A DNA stretch of 64,000 bases from Metridium senile. Taxonomy: Eukaryota; Cnidaria; Anthozoa; Actiniaria; Metridiidae. The stretch lies in contig OX459108.1 of the NCBI GenBank assembly GCA_949775045.1, forward strand, positions 5,893,961 to 5,957,960. The letters run 5' to 3'. Below the pieces are notes generated by a model. It made no database searches. It was not told where the DNA came from and saw only the letters and a list, made by a program, of their open reading frames with translations. This document shows positions 1 through 15,300 of the stretch, in pieces. The position numbers and the translations under genes are program-made. How positions within the stretch are numbered: the first letter of the stretch is position 1; the number at the start of each line of letters is the position of its first letter.

Positions 1-65
1 CTACATTTTTATTGTTTTGAAATAATTTCTTGATTTTAAAATATTTTATGTTATATAATTAACAA

Positions 66-205
66 ATTAATACATGGGAAGTTGGAGATATGAAATGTAT
101 CTTTGTGCTCAATCTTGATATCTTACTTGTTCACTTCGCTCACTTGTGGGATATCAAGTTGAACACTCACATAAATTTCATATCCCTGAACGGCCATGTA
201 TTAAT
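66..205. repeat. Short hairpin (MITE-like) element
   Basis: The ends ATTAATACATGG (66-77) and CCATGTATTAAT (194-205) are exact inverted repeats. The inner parts also fold back on each other: GATATGAAAT near the left end against ATTTCATATC near the right, and GATATC on both sides of the loop. It lies in the WDR3 intron upstream of the first visible exon. No coding capacity is seen. The rest of 1-371 is AT-rich intron with nothing I recognise. Confidence 0.6.
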
Positions 206-371
206 TTCTATTTATCTTTAATATCCTATTATAATATATTTTTCTAAGAGTATACTTGGAAGCATAATATACAGTCAAGGTTGTCCAGATAAATTGACAT
301 TTTGACTATATTCCAAATGTCATGTGTTAATAAATATTTATTACTCCTTTCACTTTCTCTTTTCACTGTAG

Positions 372-3300
372 TCCCAACCAACGGCTACTGGCTGTTAGTT
401 TGCTGGACTGTACTGTCAAGGTCTTCTTTGCTGACACTCTAAAGGTAGACTATTCTGAACTAATTACTATCTACTACCGTAATAACATAATAGTCCCATT
501 CACAGTTCCCTACTCCATCTTGAAAGGTGTGATCATGATATAACCCTGATTGTACAAAGGATTATGTAATAAGTATAGAAAGGTTGTAGAATGTTTACAT
601 TACTGGGTTAATCCCAAGAGATCTACTTTGTGTATAAAAGTACTTGTATTACAACTAATAAAGGCTCCTTCAGTACACCCCAATACATACATTGCTGTTT
701 CAGTACATTACATTACTGGTTCTTTGCATCCAAGCGAGACGAATGTTGAGCTTGCATTGATAGAGACGTGAACAATTTTCCTGCAAGGTGTTAAAATATC
801 TCTATCATTATTGTAAGCTTATAGTTTGTTTCGCTTTGATGCAAAGGCCTGGCTTCCTTTCAAGATGGCGCAGACAACTGTGAAGGGGAATGTTGTTGTC
901 ACATTTGAGATGCTGATTACTCTTGAGATGACAATAATGATGTGTTGGTGTTTGTAAGGATAAGAGTGATAAATGTAAAAAGTAAGCAAAGTTTTGTACT
1001 TTGATAACAGATTAACATTTCAAACAAATTACTGCCTTTTTACATGGTTGTACAGTTAACGTTTGTTACTCCTTTTTAAAGAACGTCAATTTCTATTTCG
1101 TTATTTCTATTGTTATTGTTATGAGTGAAATCTGTATTTGTATATAATTTTCCACTGAGGCCTTTGTTGCCTGGTTTTGGTGCTTTTCTGATTTTTCAAA
1201 TTCATATATCTTCTTGCAAATTAAATAGTTTTTTCTCAAACTTTCACAAGTTATTGTTATCGTGAATGCCTATCATATGATAGCTTTCTTTTCCCTAAAA
1301 CATCAATTTTAAATATTATGATAATTAGTGGCAGCCATTTATTGAAGTCATGTATATTTGTTGCTGCTGTCTTTGTTGTTATTGGATCTCCTTATTGTTG
1401 TAATAATCATTATTGTTTATGTACTTGCTGTCATTACACTTATTGTATTGTTTCTTACCATGACTTGGTTCTGTTTTAGTTTTTCTTGTCTCTCTATGGT
1501 CACAAGCTGCCTGTTATGGCTTTGGATATCTCTTCGGTATGAATTCTATATGGACAGTTTCAATAGAAATAATCATGATCATTGTTGTCCTCGTCACCAT
1601 CACCATACTTTTTCTTCCAATCTTCACATTTTGTAATTGTTACCACATCATCAACATCATTGTTATCATCAACATCATCATCATTGTCATTGTCATCATC
1701 AACATCATAGTTATCATCAACATCATCATCATTGTCATTGTCATCATCAACATCATAGTTATCATCAACATCATCATCATTGTCATTGTCATCATCATCA
1801 TCATCATCATTGTCATTGTCATCATCAACATCATCATCATTGTCATTGTCATCATCAACATCATTGTTATCATCAACATCATCATCATTGTCATTGTCAT
1901 CATCAACATCATAGTTATCATCAACATCATCATCATTGTCATTGTCATCATCAACATCATAGTTATCATCAACATCATCATCATTGTCATTGTCATCATC
2001 ATTGTCATTGTCATCATCAACATCATCATCATTGTCATTGTCATCATCAACATCATCATCATTGTCATTGTCATCATCAACATCATCATCATTGTCATTG
2101 TCATCATCAACATCATTGTTATCATCAACATCATTGTTATCATCAACATCATCATCATTGTCATTGTCATCATCAACATCATTGTTATCATCAACATCAT
2201 CATCATTGTCATTGTCATCATCAACATCATTGTTATCATCAACATCATCATCATTGTCATTGTCATCATCAACATCATTGTTATCATCAACATCATCATT
2301 GTCATTGTCATCATCAACATCATTGTTATCATCAACATCATCATCATTGTCATTGTCATCATCAACATCATTGTTATCATCATCTGCATGATAGTTATCA
2401 TCATCTGCATCAACATCATTGTCATTGTCATCTGCATGATAGTTATCATCATCATCATCATCAACATCATAGTTATCATCATCATCATTGTCATTGTCAT
2501 TGTCATCAACATCATGTTATCATCATCTGCATCAACATCATTGTCATTGTCATCATCAACATCATTGTTATCATCAACATCATTATCATCATCAACATCA
2601 TTGTTATCATCAACATCATTGTGATCATCAACATCATTGTGATCATTATCATCATCAACATCGTTGTCATCAACATCATTGTGATCATCAACATCATTGT
2701 TATCATCAACATCATTGTTATCATCATCAACATCAGTCATTATCATCATCAACATCGTTGTCATCATCATTGTTATCATCTGCTTCATTATCATCATCAA
2801 CATCATTGTTATCATCATCAACATCAGTCATCATCAACATCAACATCGTTGTCATCATCAACATCATTGTAATCATCAACATCATTGTTATCATCTGCAT
2901 CATTATCATCATCAACATCATTGTAATCATCAACATCATTGTTATCATCTGCTTCATTATCATCATCAACATCATTGTCATCATCAACATCATTGTTATC
3001 ATCAACATCATTGTTATCATCAACATCATTGTTATCATCTGCTTCATTATCATCATCAACATCATTGTCATCAACATCATTGTCATCATCAACATCATTG
3101 TTATCATCAACATCATTGTTATCATTTCCTTCATTATCATCATCAACATCATTGTCATCATCAACATCATTGTAATCAACATCATTGTTATCATCTGCTT
3201 CATTATCATCATCAACATCATTGTCATCATCAACATCATTGTCATCATCAACATCGTCATCATCAACATCATTGTAATCATCAACATCATTGTTATCATC

Positions 3301-6300
3301 AACATCATTGTCATCATCAACATCATTGTCATCATCAACATCATTGTCATCATCAACATCATTGTTATCATCAACATCATTGTTATCATCTGCTTCATTA
3401 TCATCATCAACATCATTGTCATCATCAACATCGTTGTCATCATCAACATCATTGTCATCATCAACATCATTGTTATCATCAACATCATTGTGATCATCAA
3501 CATCATTGTTATCATCAACATCATTGTTATCATCTGCTTCATTATCATCATCAACATCATTGTGATCATCAACATCATTGTGATCATCAACATCATTGTT
3601 ATCATCTGCTTCATTATCATCATCAAAATCATTGTGATCATCCACATCATTGTGATCATCAACATCATTGTTATCATCTGCTTCATTATCATCAACATCA
3701 TTGTGATCATCAACATCATTGTTATCATCTGCTTCATTATCATCATCAACATCATTGTGATCATCAACATCATTGTTATCATCAACATCATTGTTATCAT
3801 CTGCTTCATTATCATCATCAACATCATTGTGATCATCAACATCATTGTTATCATCTGCTTCATTATCATCATCAACATCATTGTGATCATCAACATCATT
3901 GTGATCATCAACATCATTGTTATCATCAACATCATTGTCATCATCAACATCATTGTCATCGTCAACATCGTTGTCATCATCAACATCATTGTGATCATCT
4001 GCTTCATTATCATCATCAACATCATTGAGATCATCAACATCGTTGTCATCATCAACATCATTGTTATCATCTGCTTCATTATCATCATCAACATCATTGT
4101 GATCATCAACATCGTTATCATCATCAACATCATTGTGATCATCAACATCATTGTGATCATCTGCTTCATTATCATCATCAACATCATTGTCATCATCTGC
4201 TTCATTATCATCATCAACATCATTGTGATCATCAACATCATTGTTATCATCTGCTTCATTATCATCATCAACATCATTGTCATCATCAACATCATTGTTA
4301 TCATCTGCATCATTATCATCATCATTGTTATCATCTGCTTCATTATCATCATCAACATCATTGTCATCATCAACATCATTGTTATCATCTGCATTATTAT
4401 CACCATCATCATCATCATTGTCATCATCAACATCATTGTTATCATCTGCATCATTATCATCATCATTGTCATCATCTGCATCATTGTTATCATCTGCATC
4501 ATTACCATCATCATATAGGCAGTTATCATCACCATTACTTATGTCCTGTTGTACATGTTGTTACTTTACAGGATAGTAGTTTAATTGTTACTGGGTCAGC
4601 TGACAAGAACATTAAAATATGGGGCCTGGACTTTGGTGATTGTCATAAATCCATATTTGGCCATGATGATAGGTAATCTACCTCAAAATTGTTATTGAAT
4701 GGATGTCACATTTCCAGTTTGCTCTTTTTTGTTTTGGTTTGATGTGCTTGATTTTTACTGCAAGCATTCTGAGGGGGGTGTTTACATGGGACTAAGATTT
4801 TCTTTGCAGGCAAATCAACCTATACTTGCTATACATTTACTGTATTCCATTTACATGGATATCTGTCAGTAGTTTTCTTTCGGGTGCTAGGATCTTCCTT
4901 CAGTTGCACAAGGATCCTGTATCACAGATAGGAAGATCCTAGCACTAGGGTTATGCTTGACACATGTAAATGGAAAAAGTAGAGATAATTCACCTTCCAG
5001 GGTTGAGAGAAATTGGTGTTATACATGCACTTAGTAACCACTCACTTTATTGACGCTGATGATACAATGGACTATACTTTGTCAAGTTCTCATGTAAACG
5101 AACATAAAGTTGATTCACTTGCTAGGTAGGTCCTAGTGATAGGATTATCCTAGTCCCATGTAAACACCCCTATTTTCACATCAAAGTTCTTCATGAGTGT
5201 TAATGTCAAAACATCTGAATAACAAATATTTCATATATTTTTTTTATTTCATTACTTACCTTCCTTAATTTTGTCTTTATTTCAGTATTATGGCTATTCA
5301 GGTATGTATAAGTAATTATTGTTGCCTGCTCGCACAACAACTTTCAATTCACAAACCTATCAATAATATCTTCATTTTCTCATTTTAAACAATTATTGGA
5401 ATAGCCGAGACCTTGATTATTCTGATATCACAAAAATTATCTATTTTTAAATTAATTATTTACTTATTTATTTTTTCTCTATTCATTTATTTCTAATCAA
5501 CACATTTACTTTCTTTTTGAATCATTAATTCATTTTTATAATAGTTTATTATTTTTATTTCTATTGATTTATTCCTTCATTTATTTACCTATTCCTTCAA
5601 TTCAATCAAACAATGTGTGTATTGCTTTTAGTTCATCTCCAATACCCATTACTTCATGTCAGTCAGTAAAGACAAAACCCTCAAATACTGGGACGCTGAC
5701 AAGTTTGAACAGATTATGATGCTACAGGTAATGACAATTAATTGACTGTCAAAAATAAACACCTAATCTTAAAAAATAAGCATCACCACCAGAAAGAGCA
5801 AGCAGAAATATGTATTATTGGAAAGTTTTATTGCTATAAATATAATTCAAGTGAAGCTATTTGGAATCAAAATTACAGACATTTGTACATGTTCAGTGAA
5901 TTGTTTCCTTGCTAGCCTCGTTGTGGTGTTTTTCATACTTTTGAAATTCCCATAACTTCTCAGAAATTTAATATTTTTAACTCAAACCTTTTCCTTTGTT
6001 GATGTCATGCTATTCTATAATTTTGATATATTAGTTATAATTAAAATATGAATTACAAAAAATATGATAATGAAGTGGCGGTCATATTGGCATTCAGTCT
6101 ATAACATCAGGAAAGTGATGTGTGTTTCATAATTGAGTGACGTCAGTCCATGGTAAATGAAATGTGATTTATATTATTCCAGGAACACCAAGCAGAGGTC
6201 TGGTGCCTAGCTATCAGTACCAATGGAGAATTTGTGGTATGTAATGATGTCATCATGCAATCCTTCCATTTCCACTTATATAAGACAATAGTTTCACTAC

Positions 6301-9300
6301 TAAGGACCTAATAATAATAAAAAAAATATATCGTCTCAATCCTCTAATTGGACACATATCATGTGCCCTGCTAATTGGGGAGACTCACTCACACCCACTA
6401 CCACTATCAAACAACTTGGCTCACATGTTTATTTTTGTGGAGGGAGGAAAACTGGATAACCCAGAGAAAACTCTTTGTGGCATAGGAGAGAAGAACACAT
6501 CAAACGTACTGAACTCACATATAATCCATGCCTGAGCCAGAACCAGAATCACAGTGGTGAGAGACCAGTGCTCTCATTGCTAAGCAACCATGCCACCCCT
6601 AATTAAAAATGTTTCTATTGATGTTTCTAGGTTTTTGAACTTCGATATTTAATGATTGTATTGAACTTTGATTGACAGGTTACTGGGTCACATGACAGGT
6701 CATTACGATTGTGGCAGCGAACAGATGAACCGTTAATCATTGATGAGGAGCGTGAACAGGTACATGGGGCAACACTGTACATCCATCCAATCCCATCTGA
6801 TTATTCATTCATAAAGATCATAACTAATACACAGTCATCTTGTCCATTTTTGGAACTATTTCTCTTTTCATTACCAAGTCTCTAGTACCCTTGTCCATTA
6901 CAAGAGAAATACATAGCTCATTTGATCACACAGTCCTCCAAGTATGGCCACATAACTGGCTGCCCATTTCTGAACGAATAAAATTAATTTAATAAAATTC
7001 AAAGCATTACACGAACAGTCTTCTACCAATATTCAAGAACTAATAACTTGCTACTGTCCTCCAAGAACTATCTGGTCATCTACACTCAATCTCTATTCCA
7101 TAAACTATAACTTATGTTTCCAGCTTGTCTGACAATATCCGCTCTTGTGAAAAACTGGATGTTTTCAAATCTAAGCTAAAAATAACAATATTGTTATTGT
7201 AATTTAATTGTAAGTTTATTTATTTTGTACATTGTGAAGTGCCTAGGACAGGCTTGGATAGGCACTATAGTAATGCTATTTATTATTAATAGATAGATAG
7301 ATAGATAGGTTTATTACTAAAATTACATTGCAGTAGTAGTTACTAACTGAATTGCGTAATATTTACAATTTGATACAATATATAATAAGAATACTAAATA
7401 TAAGAATACTAAATTATTAAAAGATATACTAAAATTGATTAAGTTAAAATATAAAATATATGAATATTTATGGTCTAAACACTGCTAAAACTACTTAATT
7501 GTAAAGCCTACACATATTAATAATAAATGAGTTGTTAAAACGATTTGTGTGTATTCTAGGTAGGTTAAAAAGGCGCTTATTTCTAATATTATAATTAATA
7601 TTAATATTATTATCCCATCTATGCCATCCCAACCACCCATCAATCCCATCCCAAACTGACTATCTGGATACAAGTTACTAGAATCCATTATTTAATATTA
7701 TGTTGCTGTTTTGTCATTGTAGGAAAGAGAAACTGCATTTGAACAAACCTTGGCACAGCAACCAGATACAGTGGTACCTTGACTACTCATTCAATTTTAT
7801 TCATTCATTCAATTTCATTCATTCATTCATTCATTCATTTTTTCATTCATTCATTCATTTGTTTATTTTTTCATTCATTCATTCATTCATGTGATCATTT
7901 GTTCTTTTATTCATTAATTCTTTCAGGCGTTCATTTGTTCATTCTTTTATTCATCCATTCATTTACTCTTTATTTATTCATTCATTCTACTTGTATGTAA
8001 GTCAGAAAAATCTTCCTTATCAAGCTTTCTGTGTTGTTTTCCCCCAAAGATTCCAGGAGAGGCTGAATCAGAGGCTAAAAAGGCTGGTAAAAAGACCATG
8101 GAAAGCGTTAAGGCAGTAAGTAATCATCAGTCATCTGTTATTTCCATCAAAAACGAGTGGGAGGTAGAGAACTAGTTGGACACATGGTGACTGGGTAGTG
8201 TGTTTGGGTAGACAGATAAGACACTCAAGTAACACAGCGGACAAACGACTACGCATGTGCGGCAACACTTTCACAGCAATAAATTTGCCATAATGATTGT
8301 AATCATTAGGAATTACAGTGTTTGTAGTCGATCTATAAGAAATTTCCTGAAAATATAAGCTTTAAATTTCATGTGCATAACCTTTGTTATATTGTGAAGC
8401 TACCATTAGTCTTTACTTTTGTATTTTTGTTTATATTTTGAGAAAAAAGCTATGAAAGTCACATACTCCATCGTTTTTTATAGAGTGCAAATGTCAGATT
8501 TGTGTGCTGGGTCATTTTACTTGTTTTTTCGCGCGTGCATAGTTGTTTGACCACTGTGTTGTGACTGGGTAGTGTGTTTGGGTAGACTGATAAGATGCTT
8601 AAGTAATTATTGCTCAACCCTTGTCTACCCAAATAAGCAGTCCAGTCCCCACACATCCAACTAGTTCTTAACATACCTCTCATTTCTGGAGAGGGGTATT
8701 GCTCTAGTATATTTAGAATGCCAAATTCTGCTTAGGTTGAGATCAGCCAGTCCTTATTTGTTTATTGTGCTACGTTTTATGACAGGCAGAGCAGCTGATG
8801 GAAGCGATAGAACTGTACAAAGAAGAGACAAGTAAGATGATGGAATACCAAGCTGCTCTGAAGTCAAACCCAAAGGTAGAACCATACCAATGATGATGAG
8901 TGTTATCTACATAGTGATCATGATAGTGATGATAATGATGGTGATAGTAATGAATATAGTGATGATAATGATGGTTTTAGTAATGAATATAGTGATGATA
9001 ATGATAGTAATGAATATAGTGATGATAATGATGGTGATAGTAATGAATATAGTGATGATAATGATAGTGATAGTAATGAATATAGTGATGATAATGATGG
9101 TGATAGTAATGAATATAGTGATGATAATGATAGTGATAGTAATGAATATAGTGATGATAATGATGGTGATAGTAATGAATATAGTGATGATAATGATGGT
9201 GATAGTAATGAATATAGTGATGATAATGATGGTGATAGTAATGAATATAGTGATGATAATGATAGTGATAGTAATGAATATAGTGATGATAATGATGGTG

Positions 9301-12300
9301 ATAGTAATGAATATAGTGATGATAATGATAATGATAGTAATGAATATAGTGATGATAATGATAGTGATAGTAATGAATATAGTGATGATAATGATAGTGA
9401 TAGTAATGAATATAGTGATGATAATGATAGTGATAGTAATGAATATAGTGATGATAATGATGGTAATGAATATAGTGATGATAATGATGGTGATAGTAAT
9501 GAATATAGTGATGATAATGATAGTGATAGTAATGAATATAGTGATGATAATGATGGTGATAGTAATGAATATAGTGATGATAATGATAGTGATAGTAATG
9601 AATATAGTGATGATAATGATAGTGATAGTAATGAATATAGTGATGATAATGATGGTGATAGTAATGAATATAGTGATGATAATGATAGTGATAGTAATGA
9701 ATATAGTGATGATAATGATGGTGATAGTAATGAATATAGTGATGATAATGATAGTGATAGTAATGAATATAGTGATGATAATGATAGTGATAGTAATGAA
9801 TATAGTGATGATAATGATGGAAATGAATATAGTGATGATAATGATGGTGATAGTAATGAATATAGTGATGATAATGATGGTGATAGTAATGAATATAGTC
9901 ATGATAATGATAGTGATAGTAATGAATATAGTGATGATAATGATGGTGATAGTAATGAATATAGTGATGATAATGATAGTAATGAATATAGTGATGATAA
10001 TGATGGTGATAGTAATGAATATAGTGATGATAATGATAGTAATGAATATAGTGATGATAATGATAGTAATGAATATAGTGATGATAATGATAGTAATGAA
10101 TATAGTGATGATAATGATGGTGATAGTAATGAATATAGTGATGATAATGATAGTGATAGTAATGAATATAGTGATGATAATGATAGTGATAGTAATGAAT
10201 ATAGTGATGATAATGATGGTGATACTAATGAATATAGTGATGATAATGATAGTGATAGTAATGAATATAGTGATGATAGTGATAGTGATAGTAATGAATA
10301 TAGTGATGATAATGATGGTTTTAGTAATGAATATAGTGATGATAATGATGGTTTTAGTAATGAATATAGTGATGATAATGATAGTAATGAATATAGTGAT
10401 GATAATGATAGTAATGAATATAGTGATGATAATGATGGTGATAGTAATGAATATAGTGATGATAGTGATAGTAATGAATATAGTGATGATAATGATGGTG
10501 ATAGTAATGAATATAGTGATGATAATGATGGTAATGAATATAGTGATGATAATGATGGTGATAGTAATGAATATAGTGATGATAATGATAGTGATAGTAA
10601 TGAATATAGTGATGATAATGATAGTAATGAATATAGTGATGATAATGATAGTGATAGTAATGAATATAGTGATGATAATGATGGTAATGAATATAGTGAT
10701 GATAATGATGGTAATGAATATAGTGATGATAATGATGGTGATAGTAATGAATATAGTGATGATAATGATGGTGATAGTAATGAATATAGTGATGATAATG
10801 ATAGTGATAGTAATGAATATAGTGATGATAATGATGGTGATAGTAATGAATATAGTGATGATAATGATAGTGATAGTAATGAATATAGTGATGATAATGA
10901 TGGTGATAGTAATGAATATAGTGATGATAATGATAGTAATGAATATAGTGATGATAATGATGGTTTTAGTAATGAATATAGTGATGATAATGATAGTAAT
11001 GAATATAGTGATGATAATGATGGTTTTAGTAATGAATATAGTGATGATAATGATAGTGATAGTAATGAATATAGTGATGATAATGATAGTGATAGTAATG
11101 AATATAGTGATGATAATGATGGTGATAGTAATGAATATAGTGATGATAATGATAGTGATAGTAATGAATATAGTGATGATAATGATGGTAATGAATATAG
11201 TGATGATAATGATGGTGATAGTAATGAATATAGTGATGATAATGATGGTGATAGTAATGAATATAGTGATGATAATGATAGTGATAGTAATGAATATAGT
11301 GATGATAATGATAGTGATAGTAATGAATATAGTGATGATAATGATGGTGATACTAATGAATATAGTGATGATAATGATAGTGATAGTAATGAATATAGTG
11401 ATGATAGTGATAGTGATAGTAATGAATATAGTGATGATAATGATGGTTTTAGTAATGAATATAGTGATGATAATGATGGTTTTAGTAATGAATATAGTGA
11501 TGATAATGATAGTAATGAATATAGTGATGATAATGATAGTAATGAATATAGTGATGATAATGATGGTGATAGTAACGAATATAGTGATGATAATGATAGT
11601 GATAGTAATGAATATAGTGATGATAATGATGGTGATAGTAATGAATATAGTGATGGTAATGATAGTAATGAATATAGTGATGATAATGATAGTGATAGTA
11701 ATGAATATAGTGATGATAATGATGGTGATAGTAATGAATATAGTGATGATAATGATAGTGATAGTAATGAATATAGTGATGATAATGATGGTGATAGTAA
11801 TGAATATAGTGATGATAATGATAGTAATGAATATAGTGATGATAATGATGGTTTTAGTAATGAATATAGTGATGATAATGATAGTAATGAATATAGTGAT
11901 GATAATGATGGTTTTAGTAATGAATATTGTGATGATAATGATAGTAATAGTAATGAATATAGTGATGATAATGATGGTGATAGTAATGAATATAGTGATG
12001 ATAATGATAGTGATAGTAATGAATATAGTGATGATAATGATAGTAATGAATATAGTGATGATAATGATGGTGATAGTAATGAATATAGTGATGATAATGA
12101 TGGTGATAGTAATGAATATAGTGATGATAATGATGGTGATAGTAATGAATATAGTGATGATAATGATGGTGATAGTAATGAATATAGTGATGATAATGAT
12201 AGTGATAGTAATGAATATAGTGATGATAATGATGGTTTTAGTAATGAATATAGTGATGATAATGATGGTGATAGTAATGAATATAGTGATGATAATGATA

Positions 12301-15300
12301 GTAATGAATATAGTGATGATAATGATAGTAATGAATATAGTGATGATAATGATGGTTTTAGTAATGAATATAGTGGTGATAATGATGGTGATAGTAATGA
12401 ATATAGTGATGATAATGATAGTAATGAATATAGTGATGATAATGATAGTGATAGTAATGAATATAGTGATGATAATGATAGTGATAGTAATGAATATAGT
12501 GATGATAATGATAGTAATGAATATAGTGATGATAATGATAGTAATGAATATAGTGATGATAATGATGGTGATAGTAATGAATATAGTGGTGATAATGATA
12601 GTGATAGTAATGAATATAGTGATGATAGTGATAGTAATGAATATAGTGATGATAATGATGGTGATAGTAATGAATATAGTGATGATAATGATAGTGATAG
12701 TAATGAAAATTGTGATGATAATGATGGTGATAGTAATGAATATAGTGATGATAATGATATTGATATTAATGAATATAGTGATGATAATGATGGTGATAGT
12801 AATGAATATAGTGATGATAGTGATAGTAATGAATATAGTGATGATAATGATGGTGATAGTAATGAATATAGTGATGATAATGATGGTGATAGTAATGAAT
12901 ATAGTGATGATAATGATGGTGATATTAATGAATATAGTGATGATAATGATGGTGATAGTAATGAATATAGTGATGATAATGATGGTGATAGTAATGAATA
13001 TAGTGATGATAATGATAATGATAGTAATGAATATAGTGATGATAATGATAGTAATGAATATAGTGATGATAATGATGGTGATAGTAATGAATATAGTGAT
13101 GATAATGATGGTGATAGTAATGAATATAGTGATGATAATGATAGTGATAGTAATGAATATAGTGATGATAATGATGGTTTTAGTAATGAATATTGTGATG
13201 ATAATGATAGTAATAGTAATGAATATAGTGATGATAATGATGGTGATAGTAATGAATATAGTGATGATAATGATAGTGATAGTAATGAATATAGTGATGA
13301 TAATGATGGTGATAGTAATGAATATAGTGATGATAATGATAGTGATAGTAATGAATATAGTGATGATAATGATAGTAATGAATATAGTGATGATAATGAT
13401 GGTGATAGTAATGAATATAGTGATGATAATGATGGTGATAGTAATGAATATAGTGATGATAATGATGGTGATAGTAATGAATATAGTGATGATAATGATG
13501 GTGATAGTAATGAATATAGTGATGATAATGATAGTGATAGTAATGAATATAGTGATGATAATGATGGTTTTAGTAATGAATATAGTGATGATAATGATGG
13601 TGATAGTAATGAATATAGTGATGATAATGATAGTAATGAATATAGTGATGATAATGATAGTAATGAATATAGTGATGATAATGATGGTTTTAGTAATGAA
13701 TATAGTGGTGATAATGATGGTGATAGTAATGAATATAGTGATGATAATGATAGTAATGAATATAGTGATGATAATGATAGTGATAGTAATGAATATAGTG
13801 ATGATAATGATAGTGATAGTAATGAATATAGTGATGATAATGATAGTAATGAATATAGTGATGATAATGATAGTAATGAATATAGTGATGATAATGATAG
13901 TAATGAATATAGTGATGATAATGATAGTAATGAATATAGTGATGATAATGATGGTTTTAGTAATGAATATAGTGGTGATAATGATGGTGATAGTAATGAA
14001 TATAGTGATGATAATGATAGTAATGAATATAGTGATGATAATGATAGTGATAGTAATGAATATAGTGATGATAATGATAGTGATAGTAATGAATATAGTG
14101 ATGATAATGATAGTAATGAATATAGTGATGATAATGATAGTAATGAATATAGTGATGATAATGATGGTGATAGTAATGAATATAGTGATGATAATGATAG
14201 TGATAGTAATGAATATAGTGATGATAATGATGGAAATGAATATAGTGATGATAATGATGGTGATAGTAATGAATATAGTGATGATAATGATGGTGATAGT
14301 AATGAATATAGTCATGATAATGATAGTGATAGTAATGAATATAGTGATGATAATGATGGTGATAGTAATGAATATAGTGATGATAATGATAGTAATGAAT
14401 ATAGTGATGATAATGATGGTGATAGTAATGAATATAGTGATGATAATGATAGTAATGAATATAGTGATGATAATGATAGTAATGAATATAGTGATGATAA
14501 TGATAGTAATGAATATAGTGATGATAATGATGGTGATAGTAATGAATATAGTGATGATAATGATAGTGATAGTAATGAATATAGTGATGATAATGATAGT
14601 GATAGTAATGAATATAGTGATGATAATGATGGTGATACTAATGAATATAGTGATGATAATGATAGTGATAGTAATGAATATAGTGATGATAGTGATAGTG
14701 ATAGTAATGAATATAGTGATGATAATGATGGTTTTAGTAATGAATATAGTGATGATAATGATGGTTTTAGTAATGAATATAGTGATGATAATGATAGTAA
14801 TGAATATAGTGATGATAATGATAGTAATGAATATAGTGATGATAATGATGGTGATAGTAATGAATATAGTGATGATAATGATAGTGATAGTAATGAATAT
14901 AGTGATGATAATGATGGTGATAGTAATGAATATAGTGATGATAATGATGGTAATGAATATAGTGATGATAATGATGGTGATAGTAATGAATATAGTGATG
15001 ATAATGATAGTGATAGTAATGAATATAGTGATGATAATGATAGTAATGAATATAGTGATGATAATGATAGTGATAGTAATGAATATAGTGATGATAATGA
15101 TGGTAATGAATATAGTGATGATAATGATGGTAATGAATATAGTGATGATAATGATGGTGATAGTAATCAATATAGTGATGATAATGATGGTGATAGTAAT
15201 GAATATAGTGATGATAATGATGGTGATAGTAATGAATATAGTGATGATAATGATAGTGATAGTAATGAATATAGTGATGATAATGATGGTGATAGTAATG

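Noticed and set aside
1637..4535. His-rich, Ser-rich, Ile-rich and Asp/Met-rich frames on both strands
   Set aside because: Translations of the ATC array in different phases, lying within a WDR3 intron.
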